Below are positions 48,327 to 58,737 of a stretch of 60,000 bases of DNA, one piece after another. A program made the position numbers and the translations under genes. The notes beneath the pieces were generated by a model, which was not told where the DNA came from, did no database searches, and was given only the letters and a program-made list of their open reading frames with translations. This DNA comes from Cryptomeria japonica (taxonomy: Eukaryota > Streptophyta > Pinopsida > Cupressales > Cupressaceae). The stretch covers positions 626,575,740 through 626,635,739 of the forward strand of contig NC_081415.1 of NCBI RefSeq assembly GCF_030272615.1, written 5' to 3'. The stretch's first letter is position 1. Each line of letters begins with the position of its first letter.

Positions 48327-50175
48327 GTCACTTATGCAAATGCAATATTTTTGGAATTTTTCAAGGATAATGTATGATATGCAACTAAATGCAAACTAAA
48401 TAGATGAAAATGCAATCTATGGCAAGAATGCAATCTATGTTTTTGGTTGTTTTTCAAGATTTTGACAAACTTTTGAAATGCAAATCTAAAAAGCGACCCT
48501 TAGGAAATTGAAACGATGTCTAGACCTCAAAGGACAAAATGACAATGTCTCCCCTATATGCTTGGATACTAAGCTAGGTTTGACCAAATGACATAGATGA
48601 CAAAAAGACAAAAGTTTGATAAGGTCTAGACTTCTTAAAAATGACTTAGGGTTTATTCAAAGATTTGGATTACTCAAGTATGACAAAACCTAGTTTTGAC
48701 ACTATATGCAAAGGGACAATTACTATGCAAATGACCCTAATATGATATGATAATGACCTAATCTTGATGAAGAGACCTAGGGTATGCAAATGCAAATGTA
48801 TGACAATGTCAACCTAAGTTTGAATTATGAAATGGTATTACTCTAATGCAAGAGGACACATGCAAAATGGATGACCCTTATTGATATGCAAAGGAGTATG
48901 ACCTAGGTGAAACTTAACCTTGGTAATTGACAATAACTTTGCCAAATGCAAACCTAGGATGAACCTAAATCTAAGTGACATGAATGTTGAGACAAGATTT
49001 TGAAAAATGTTTGACAACCATGTTTGAAGGTGCTTTGAACTTTGTTGGATGAAATACTCTTGTGTTTAACCTTGTTTTGAATCAATTTATCTTGTTTTTG
49101 AAATGAGACACAACTAAACTTTTGACAAGCAAAGAAGACAAGATATTTCAACTTAGACTCAAGACAATCATGCTCATTCACACATTTCTTATGTATGGCA
49201 AGGACAGTAGGTACTTGAGAGGTAGACTCATTATGAGATTCAAGGAGAATACATAGATACTTGACCCCACGGGCTCCCCTCCACGACACTCACTTCTCAG
49301 GGAAGCCAAGCATCAGTCCCCATGGAAATCTCCCTATGGCGAACTTATTATCTCTTCCAAGTATCTGAACTTGTCCTTCTCAAGCAACTAGAAGGATTTT
49401 TGGCCTCTAAATACAAGGTGTTTAGTCAGGATTTCTGTTAAGAGTTACTCCTTGGTGTCACGCAAGCATGATTGAGACATTAAGCCCACCAAGATACCAA
49501 ACAAATTTAGTCGCGCAAGCACGATTTAGACCTTGAGGCCCTACTTAGATGTTGATATGAGAAAGAGTCCAAGGGTCATCACTTCCCAAGTAACTACAAT
49601 TCCCACGTAACCCTTCCTTCAAAGCTTTCGCTCATCAGGTATTTATTTATAGTGAGTTAGAATGCCAAGGTATTCTAGCCGTACTCACTTTGGGTCGTTC
49701 CCTTCTCACGATTATCACTTGCTTGCAAAAGCAAATGGTCGGGAAGGCAGGCCCTCTAAAGGTAACACACAATCAAAACATGAGAATGATATCGAAGATC
49801 TGGATTTCTGATCATCCTAAGAAGGATGAGAGCATACTCTCCTACTCCAATGTCAAACTCAACAATCAAAGAAAACATACATTCATTCCATCCTATTTAG
49901 AAATCATACTAGGTGCCTAAATATGAATTACAAACATAAAGTTTAGTTTTAATCCAAGGCAACCTGCAAAACCACCAAGTTAGAAGTTTGATATGTGTGA
50001 TCTTTGACTATGGAATCTGCATAAAATTCGTTAATAGTTTCATCTTTGTCTTTGCCATGCATAATGCCAAGGTGCTGCATGAAGAATCAGTACCATAAAA
50101 CCAAAAAGCAAAAACAGAATGCAAAACAAATCAATTTGCAAGTAAAAACATTGCTTTTTTACCTCTGTTTCTGGC
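48327..50175 (-). other. PMD-Tat 5' leader
   Basis: About 1.85 kb without a supported gene, AT-rich near the gag and more mixed at 49260-49800. No primer-like repeat is seen. Confidence 0.7.
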
Positions 50176-50178
50176 CTT

Positions 50179-50335
50179 ACACAGGCGCAGAATTCTTGAC
50201 ACAGGTGCAAAATGCAGTAACACAGGCGTAGAATGATGCAACACAAGCACAGATCCCTTTGACACAGGCGCAAAAGTCTTTGACATAGGCACAAAATGCT
50301 TGACACAGGCGTAGATTGCTCCTACACAGGCGCAT
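50179..50335. repeat. ACACAGGCGCA short tandem repeats, eight copies
   Basis: Degenerate ACACAGGCGCAAAAT-type units every 20-24 bp in the leader. Related units lie at 52585-52640 and 23440-23470, beside oppositely oriented TGCGCTTGT words, inside the PMD leader of both units. Confidence 0.85.
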
Positions 50336-50427
50336 AAGTGCCCAGAAAGGCTTGCATTACCCTGTTTCTTGGGTTTTTCACCTGCAAATCATCTCAAAAG
50401 CACTCAAAAGCATGGTTAGGGGGTTAG

Positions 50428-50445
50428 TTCATGTTGGGTTCACCA
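50428..50445 (-). promoter_or_regulatory. PMD-Tat primer binding site
   Basis: On minus TGGTGAACCCAACATGAA, five bases after the LTR end (CTACA then TTAAT). I do not recognise the tRNA with certainty. Confidence 0.65.
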
Positions 50446-50450
50446 ATTAA

Positions 50451-51980
50451 TGTAGAAAGGAATCTGGAAATTATCAAAGCAAATCAATATTAGCCTAGTT
50501 CAATCACGAAAACTCAATTGCAATGATAACAATCCTAATTACACGCAATAAAGACATGAAAACAAGACATCAATTCAAACGCAAATCATTGCAAACTTGA
50601 ATGTCTCCTTCATGTGGCTCCATTGTCCTTCTTTCTCCTTCAAATAACTTTGTTTGTGGATCTCACCTACTAGTGCATAAGCATGATGTGAAAGCAAGTA
50701 GACAAGATAGTAGCACAAGAATACTCGAAGCGTGATTGATTCGACAAGGGATCAGGGACCTTGATTGAAGAAATTCATCCAATTTATAGATAAATTTGAG
50801 AAAAGACAAGATTAGCATGAAAGTGATTCGAATGGAAATTCAAATCAAGAATAGCAAAATTATGACATGTGTATGACAAATTGCTATGCAAGGATTTATG
50901 ACAATTTATGACAAATTGCTATGCAAGGATTTATGACAAGAATTTGAAATAGAAATAGACATTTACGAATTTAGGAGGAATTAGAAAATTAGGTTAGAAA
51001 TGATGACTTGGAAATTAGGAAATTGATGAAAATTAGGTAAATTAATTAATAATTTCTCATTCATTAATTAATTTACAAAAATAGGAGGAATTAATTAGCC
51101 AATTAAATAAACATTTAATTGTGAAAAGAAGACTTAGGATAGATAAATAAATTATTTATCCTAGAGAGAAAATGGAGAGAAAATGACAAACAAGGTTAAA
51201 TGAATAAATCATGAAACCCTAGAAGATGAATTAGAAATGCAAGGATGACAATTAGGTCTTGATGTAAGATTGATTTGATGTCGATTCGATCATGATTTTG
51301 AATTGATAAAAGACCAGTGCTGACAAGTGATTTGATTGACAAATGCGCCAATTGACGAGGAACAATGACAAATTGATCCAAATTGACACGATTGAGAAGG
51401 ACGACGATCGATGACAAATTGATCGCGAGACGGCAAGATTGAAAATAACAACGATCGATGACAAATCGATCGCAAAATGATGAGATTGAAAATGACAATG
51501 ATCAATGACAAATCGATCGCAAAATGATAAGATTGAAAATGACAACAATCGATGACAAATCGATCGTAAAACGACAAGATTGATAAGAGGACAACGATCG
51601 ATGACAAATCAATCGCAAAACGACAAGATTGATAAGAGGACAACGATTGATGACAAATCGATCACAAAATGAAAAGATTGATAAGAGGACAAAACCCTAA
51701 TTAGGATTGACGATGTCCAAAATGATGACAAATGAGCACGTACATTGATGTGATAGGATAAGATCGATCAAAATCATGACTGAAGATTGTTATCAACAAG
51801 ACCAAATTCGAAAGCGAGACAAATGAAGAATGCAGAAGAAGTACTCGATGCTCACAAATGATAAAGACCAAGTGCATGACATAGGAGAAATGTTAATGCG
51901 ACGCAAAAACCCTAAAATAAGGCAATGCGCAAATGTTAAAGTACGATTCCGCAAGCGTTGACCATTTTTAGATGTCTACA
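50451..51980 (-). repeat. Central LTR of PMD-Tat, shared by two units
   Basis: 1,530 bp, ends TGTAGA...TCTACA. A primer site with gag lies on its left, while a polypurine tract with PMD lies on its right. It therefore serves as 5' LTR of unit 1 and 3' LTR of unit 2. Its last 350 bp match the truncated LTR at 22528-22877. Confidence 0.85.
51365..51690. repeat. 48-bp tandem repeat with CGATCGAT hairpins in the LTR
   Basis: About six units at 51410, 51457, 51505, 51551, 51599 and 51648. The best unit contains CGATCGAT-GACAA-ATCGATCG, a perfect 8-bp stem with a 5-nt loop. Only the last unit remains in the left LTR. Confidence 0.88.
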
Positions 51981-51998
51981 TTTTGCCCCTCTTTGAGA
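51981..51998 (-). other. Polypurine tract of PMD-Tat unit 2
   Basis: On minus TCTCAAAGAGGGGCAAAA, as at 22878-22895. Confidence 0.85.
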
Positions 51999-52263
51999 CA
52001 ATGCAATATTAAGCATTGTTTCAAAGAACAATAATGAAAATGCCCCAGACACTGACAATGACATATGCATGCCCCCTCGAGGAATTGGCCGGAAACATCC
52101 AGAAAAGAGGCCAATTGATTGATAAGAATGATAGAACATGATAGGAGCAAATAGACTGAAAATCGGAGATCGGATATACGAATGACAAGCAATTGAAGGT
52201 GCAAAAAACCATGACCGACATGAGATGGAGAGAGTGCACGTCCATCTATGCATTGACAAAGAT

Positions 52264-52271
52264 CTATAAAT
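52264..52271 (+). promoter_or_regulatory. TATA-like box for the antisense PMD gene, unit 2
   Basis: CTATAAAT with the same flanks as in unit 1, about 540 bp before the PMD start. Confidence 0.5.
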
Positions 52272-52808
52272 GAGACAAAGAGAGTGAAAATTTCTCATTT
52301 GCACTAGCCCAAAGAAGAGGATTTGTTGCTTTGGAAACAGACACGTGTAGAGAGATGGTGAACATTCCAATGGCAGATCACCTCGGAGAACCTGTACACA
52401 CCTACAAACGACTGGACAACACGGGAGTAGCGATATGTATCTCAAAAACCCATATTGTAAATTTGATGAATTTTGAGCGCTTGCGGGACATTGCGGGGCC
52501 CACAGGGAATGCAGAAACTGACTTCTGCACTTGTGTGAGCGCATCCTGTGCTTGTGTAGGGTATCCTATGCTTGTGTAGGGTACACAGGCATAGTTCAAT
52601 GCAACACAGGCGCAGGATACAGAACACAGGTGCAGTTGTGCCCTGAGAACTCAATTTTGGTCAAAAACAGCATGCAAATGATCTGAAAAGGGGGGATAAG
52701 GGTAGGATAGGTCAAAATAGATTAGAAACACCCTGATTTGGACATGAAACAAGGAAATGCAGCCCATAGAAGCAAACCCTAAAATTGACAAAATGTGCCC
52801 CAATTGTG

Positions 52809-54644
52809 ATGCAAAGTCGACAGTATCGACTGATTACGTGGGAGAACCAACCAGACTGCTTCATGTTACGACATAAACTCAGAAGCACGGACAGAGATAC
52901 ATTAGCAGGACTTGGGATATACTATATCACATTCATGCCTAAGATTAGGGCAAACAAAGGACTGCTTACTGCATTGGCAGAGCGATGGCATTCGGAGACC
53001 TCCTCATTCTATCTGGCGACTAGAGAGGCGACTATGACACTAGAGGATGTATGGCATATCCTCCGCATTTTGATTCATGGAGAGATGATAGAGTATGACC
53101 CAGTGATAGGGAGAGATGCTTTGTGCAGCTTATTTGAGTGTGACGTAGATGATCTGGACATCGTAGAGAGGGAGATTGGCTCGGAGACCATGGCATCAGA
53201 GTATGATCGACGATATGTGGTGATAGCAGTGGTGATAGCATGTCTATTAGCAGGAGACAATCGAGGACATGGATTCCCTATTGGATGGGGAAGAGTGATA
53301 GAGTGGATGGCGACAGAGGGTACGATGTATGCATGGGGACCATGTGTACTTGCTATGCTATATTTTTAGTTGCATCAGATAGCTTATCAGGGGGTGCAGA
53401 CCTTGAGCTGTGGAGTCACACTGTTACAGGTATGGGCATTTGAGCACATAGCCATATGTGGACCAATTGGAGAGAGACAGGTAGTACCACACCGACCATA
53501 TGTGTACTGTTATGGGGGAGCACTGAGACAGGTTCCTTTTGGATACATATTGTATTGGCGACATGAGCTAGACAGATTGAGAGAGTTCACATGGAGGCCA
53601 TATCTTGATTGCCCTGGATGGTCAGATGATAGCGATGAGCTATCATATTGTAGAAAGGAGAGGTACCTAATTGGGTGAGCAGTGAATCACCAGAGAGTGA
53701 TTGAGATGTACCTTCCAGAGAGAGTCAGACGATAGTTTGGAGAGAGGCAGGAGGTACCTAGAGGGACTGCACACTTTGCCTGATCTCACAGAGAGACGAG
53801 TCAGTGGGGGAGGATGATCCAACCACACATAGCATATGCTGACTTCACACAATTATAGTGGAGTCAATGGGATTGGAGATCTAATGTGGTGGATGCTGGG
53901 ATGACAGAGGAGTATGAGCGATGGTTTGCAAGATGACGGCTAGTGCCATTGACAGATCCTGATATTTCGGTACCGAGGAGACAGGAGGACTTCCCACTCG
54001 CTGGAGAGGATGAATTAGATGATGAGGATAGAGATGAGGATGAGGATGAGGAGGAGGATGAGGGGAATGATGAGGATGAAGATGATGAGGATGATGACTA
54101 TGAGCTAGATTCAGCCGAGCAGGAGTCATTGCAGGATATACCCATAGAGCTAGAGACAACTAGCATAGAGGAGATGGAGATGTGCAAGGCTACCATAGCG
54201 AGTCAGCATGATCACATTGCGACATTAGAGAGACAAAATTCCATCTTGAGGACAGAGCATGAACAGTTCAGAGTGGAGATAGCCAGACTCACAATGGCTC
54301 GAGATACAGCAATAGCGCAGACATAACGAGAAGAATAGAGAGTCACTGAGTATATTGGGTCAATTAGGGATGCCAGTGCACGGGAGATGGCACAGATGTT
54401 GGTAGAGACCGGAGAGGAGATATGCCATTGGAGGACATTATATGAGAGTGTAGTTCCACCAGAGCAGAGAGCAACATCATATCGGGCACGATCGAGGACA
54501 GAGAGTAGGGCACGCTCTCGGAGGTCAGTGAGCAGCATGGGGGTGAGTGGACCTATGAGACCACCACAGCTAGGACCTAGGATAGGAGGGACATCATCTT
54601 TGAGACATGGCAGGGATGAGGAGGACAAAGGGAGCACCCAGTGA
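52809..54644 (+). pseudogene. PMD gene, unit 2 (uninterrupted, about 610 codons)
   Basis: Start ATG at 52809 (MQSRQYRLITWENQPD), stop TGA at 54642. Domain order: PMD (about residues 15-280; LLTALAERWHSETSSFYLAT, REATMTLEDVWHILRI, LLQVWAFEHIAICG), a C-terminal helical region, an acidic tract (54005-54110, nearly all Asp/Glu), a coiled coil and an Arg/Ser-rich tail. Stops: TAG 53367, TGA 53676, TAG near 53733, TAG near 53860, TGA near 53932, TAA near 54323, TAG near 54335. At most of these unit 1 has CAG, CAA or CGA. The gene was intact in the ancestor and was lost separately in each unit. Known PMD proteins act in transposon silencing; a role for an element-borne copy is unproven. Confidence 0.88.
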
Positions 54645-54771
54645 CAAAGGCATATGTAGTTTGACATTATGTAGTGTGATATTATATAGTATCTCTCCTC
54701 CAATCTGTTCTTGAAATTCACATGAGAAGAATAATGAATGAATGATTTGAAAGTGCTACAATGCTCCTCTC

Positions 54772-54779
54772 TTATATAG
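54772..54779 (-). promoter_or_regulatory. TATA box downstream of the hairpin array
   Basis: On minus CTATATAA, followed by GAGAGGAGCATTGTAGCAC. It is the strongest TATA-like sequence in this part and sits about 510 bp after the last array unit in the minus sense. Confidence 0.55.
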
Positions 54780-55299
54780 GGTGCTCACCCTAATTAACCA
54801 TGAGGCCGACCTAACAAATTAACAATAAAATAAGATAAAATCCCTTTTAAAAGGGGGCCGACTTGCTTGTAAAAGCAAATAAATGAATTTGAGCACTCAC
54901 CTTTAATTTTTAAATTTTAAAATTAATTTTAAGGCTTGAAAGGTGTTCTTTTTCATTTGTTTTAAGGCTTAAAATTAATTGATTCAATTACAAATGCCTT
55001 AATTCATGTGAATTTGATCTAACTTCCCAAATGTCTTAAGTTTGACCAATTTAGTGAAAATTGGGGAATATTGAGGTTTGATCAAGGCTCAATGAAGCTT
55101 CTTTCCTCCTTAGGCATTGAAATATCCAAGATGATGAAGGTCTAAACCAGTTCAAGGCTTGTTTGAACTTTACATCCAGGCTTGTTTACTTCATGAGTCA
55201 AAATTTTCATAACCTAGATTTGCCAATTCCCATGCTCTTGCCTTCACAATCTCGCAATTTACCCTTGACTCACTCTAACAGGGTTGAATGATAGGCTTT

Positions 55300-58270
55300 T
55301 TGATGATTTTGCCCTGGACCCTTTGGAAGGGTCAGGAGCACTTTTTCAAATTAGGACTTGAATACCTTGTTTTCTTGACTCCAAAATATTCCGGAAGGCA
55401 AGCTCATGTTTGTTTTGACTTAATTAAAGTCTTGCATTTCAAATTTTATCATTTCACATGAGCAAATTAGGTGATAATTTGCATTTCGCCTTGGACCCTT
55501 TGGAAGGGTCAGGAGGGATTTTCTCTTTTTAGGTCACAATTTACCTTAGCTTGATCATTAACCTCCTTCAAGGCAATCTCTAGGGTATATTCATCTCAAT
55601 CACTGAGTTGACACATCAATATTTTGAAGGAAATACTGCTTTTTTCGGAATTTCACTCTGGACCCTTTGGAAGGGTCAGGAGCGAAATTCTGTCCTGAGC
55701 TCAAAATTCTCATTTTTTGAAGGTCTAAATCTCTTCAAGGCATTCCAAATGGCTTCTTTTACTGTAGTCCAGGCCTAGTTTTACTTTAATTTTGGAGGAA
55801 AAGGTGTCTTTGATGTTTTTCGCCCTGGACCCTTTGGAAGGGTCAAGAGTGATTTTCCTTGCTTAGGCTTATTCCTCCATCATTCTGACTTCAATCCACC
55901 CCTCAAGGCTAGGCAATGGTCTTCTTCATTCACTCCTCTCAAGCTTGGTTTGTTCTTGCAAGGTAAAATAGGGGATTTTGAGATTTTTGCCTTGGACCCT
56001 TTGGAAGGGTCAGGAATGAAAATCCTTCTCTGACCTAGAATCCTCATTTTTTTTTGAAACAAACATCCACTCAAAGGTGGTCTCAAGGGATTTTTCTACC
56101 TTGGTCTAGTCTTGTCTTAGCACAAACTTGAAAGGAACATGTTGGTTTTAGGATTTTCGCTATGGACCCTTTGGAAGGGTCAGGAGCGAAAATCAGGTTT
56201 TTAGGGCAATTTTCAAATCCTTTCATCTTCAAATTACTTCCAAGGCATATAAAATCTTGCCTCACTCCTCTCCAAGTCATGAAAAGAAAAATCTTGTCTT
56301 AAATTTGCAAGGAAAAAGGAGAATTTGGAAATTTCGCTCTCGACCCTTTGGAAGGGTCAGGAGCGAATTTCTCTCTTGGCTTCAAAACTGGCATTTTAGC
56401 AACCCAATTCCACTCTAAGGCAATCCAAATTCTCTTCTCACACCCTTGTCCAAGCTTAGTTTTGTCCAAATTTTGGAATAAAGGATAGTTTTTAGGATTT
56501 TCGCTTTGGACCCTTTGGAAGGGTCAGGAGCGAAAATCATGTTCTAGGATCAATTGCTTCCTCTTTTCAACTTCAATCATCTTCAAAAGGCAAAAACACA
56601 CCTCCTCATATCCATTCAAGCCATAAAAACCAAAAATTTGTCTTGGCCTTGCAAGGAAAATAGGTGTTTTTAGAAATTTCGCTCTGGACCCTTTGGAAGG
56701 GTCAGGAGCGAAATTCACTATTTGGCTCAATTCCTTCACTTTTCAATGATTTCTTAGCACTTCAAGTCACTCCCAGGAGCAATTCCTTCTTGGTTTTACC
56801 TTATCCCACACTTGTTCTAGGAAAACTTGATAGCCAAAAGAAGTTTTGAGAAAATTCGCTCTGGACTCTTTGGAAGGGTTAGGAGAGAAATTCTCAATCT
56901 TGACCAAACATTTTTCATTTTTTCAACTTGAAACTTCTTTGCTAGGTGGGATTTCATCTTTCATCATGCTAGGAATAAAGTTTCATGTCCAAGAAAGGCT
57001 AAAAAATAGGTTTATAAGGAATTTTGCTCTGGACCCTTTGGAAGGGTCAGGAGCGAAATTTCCTTTCATGGCCAGAATCCTTCATTTTCATGACTTCTAA
57101 ACATGCCCAAGGGTTTCAACATTCTCTTTCTCCCTTTCATCATGTCTTAGACACCTCCATTTGACCAAACAAGGCAAGAAATATCTCTTATAGAGATTTT
57201 CGCTCTGGACCCTTTGGAAGGGTCAGGAGTGAATTTCTCATTTTAGGCCTATTCCATCATCATTTCAAGTTGAATTCATCTCTCAAAGGAAGAAAACACT
57301 ACTCCTCTCTCATCGAAGCCAAAAAAACCAAAACTTGACTTGATTTTGCAAGAAAAATAGGTGATTGAGGAATTTTCGCCCTGGACCCTCTGGAAGGGTC
57401 AGGAGCGAAATTTTCCTTTTGGGCAAAATCCTTCATTTTTCCAAGTTAAAACATCTTCAAGAGGCAAAAGCAAGTTTTTCTTGTTTCATTCATGCCAAAA
57501 ACTTGACCTTCTTCACTGCACAATAAGAGCTTTTGGGAATTTCGCTCTGGACCCTTTGGAAGGGTCAGGAGTAAAATTCACCATTTTGTCCAAAGTTCTT
57601 CATTTTTACATGCTTCCAAATCTTCAAAGGTATCAAATAAAGTCCAATCTTCATTCCAAGAGACCCTGCACATCAAAACTTAGCCAAAGTTAGGAAGAAA
57701 TAAGCTCTAATAAGATTTTTGCTCTGGACCCTCTGGAAGGGTCAAGAGCGAAATCTCCATTTTAGGCCAAATTGCTCAGTTTTCAAGTTTCAAACCACCT
57801 CACAAGGAAAAGTTAGGTCTTTTCCAGGCTAAGAACAAGATTGCAAATCTATCCACGACAAGAAATAGGGTTTAGGATGAAATTCGCTCTGGACCCTTTG
57901 GAAGGGTTAGGAGCAAAATTCTCCTTCAGGCATCATCTTGCTCTTCAAAAATCAATCAAGTCCCTCTCCAGGCAAGAACATATCAATCTACCCTCAAAAA
58001 TGCCCTAGAAAGCATCATTTAGTCAAAAATGAGAAGAAAAAAAGAGGTTTACAATGATTTTCGCCCTGGACCCTTTGGAAGGGTCAGGAGCGAAAATCCT
58101 ATTTTAGGCTTGATTCTGGACATTTTGAACTCCAATTTTCCTTAAAAGGAAAACATAGACTTTCCTCATGTATCTCCATCAAGATCCTGCTTTTCACTAG
58201 GCAAAAATGAGAGCTTTTCAAAATTTCGCTTTGTACCCTTTGGAAGGGTCAGGAGTGAAATTGACATTTT
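55300..58270. repeat. 18-copy hairpin repeat, period about 172 bp
   Basis: Core GGACCCTTTGGAAGGGTCAG, at about 55316, 55492, 55661, 55827, 55995, 56162, 56340, 56508, 56687, 56864, 57031, 57207, 57383, 57549, 57726, 57891, 58068 and 58235. The flanks pair too (TTTCGCTC before, GAGCGAAA after), giving a stem of about 18 bp with a bulge. The 130-140 bp between cores are poorly conserved, while the core is nearly invariant. Flank variants change on both sides together (GATTTTCGC with GCGAAAATC; GAATTTCGC with GCGAAATTC). Confidence 0.93.
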
Positions 58271-58737
58271 TAGGCTAGATGTTACCTTGATTCACTTCAT
58301 CCTCCATCAAACTTGATCAAACCAACTCCTTTTCTTCACTGGCTCTGCTCAACTGACTTAGACAGGGAAACAAACAGGACTCTAACAAGAAAACCCTCAA
58401 ATCTAGTCCTAACCTGACCCGAGACCTATTCACCCTGTTCCTTGATCTAACCAACTTGACTCTCCTAAAAGGCATGGTTCATTATAGCAGACTTGAGGTT
58501 TCATGCAGATGACCAACAACTTCCCAAAAATAGGCTAGACTCAGCTTGAAAGAAACCCTAAAAGGAGCTTCCAAGGATTAGCCCTAATTTAGCCAACCCA
58601 GGCAAACCACTCACTCACTCAAAAAAACTAAAAAGAAGGGAGAAAAACAAGCAAAAGGAAAGCAAAACCTAAAGAAAAAAGAGGGGATCCCCATTCTAAT
58701 GGGGAAATGTGTGAAATGGTCACAACACAAACCAACT

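Larger units (their letters stand above)
22528..51980 (-). mobile_element. PMD-Tat unit 1: nearly complete Ty3/gypsy Tat element with antisense PMD gene
   Basis: Minus orientation. 5' LTR 50451-51980, primer site 50428-50445, leader, gag (48326-44974), protease (44967-44509), G-patch linker, RT, gypsy RNase H, aRNH and integrase (43829-40092), spacer, PMD gene on the opposite strand (23632-38334, split by TRG), polypurine tract 22878-22895, and a 3' LTR truncated to 22528-22877. About 16.6 kb once the 12.9-kb nested element TRG is removed. Dual RNase H and an extra antisense ORF after pol are known traits of plant Tat elements. Confidence 0.85.
50451..54690 (-). mobile_element. PMD-Tat unit 2, 3' part only
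   Basis: 3' LTR, polypurine tract and the whole antisense PMD gene. The unit is cut at 54690, where homology with unit 1 (38402) stops. The gag-pol that should follow is absent. By eye it is about 90% alike to unit 1. Confidence 0.85.
54691..58724 (-). mobile_element. LTR-like region with repeat-rich U3 (unclassified element)
   Basis: On minus it starts TGTGACCATTTCACACATTT at 58724, inserted into R3 copy 2. It runs through an array of hairpin repeats to a TATA box at 54779 and a leader-like sequence. The other end is lost at the junction with PMD-Tat (about 54690). I read it as a minus-strand LTR with a U3 of nearly 4 kb; no second copy is present to prove it. Confidence 0.5.

Noticed and set aside
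51936-52544. Minus ORF of 202 codons, with a counterpart at 22833-23342
   Set aside because: It crosses LTR, polypurine tract and leader, is Cys/Phe/Leu-rich without a domain, and is a shadow of conserved non-coding sequence.
55300-58270. Open frames across the hairpin array that repeat FALDPLEGSGAKF (plus) or FAPDPSKGSRAK (minus)
   Set aside because: They arise because the conserved core is read in each frame. They are short, in changing frames, and both strands look equally open.
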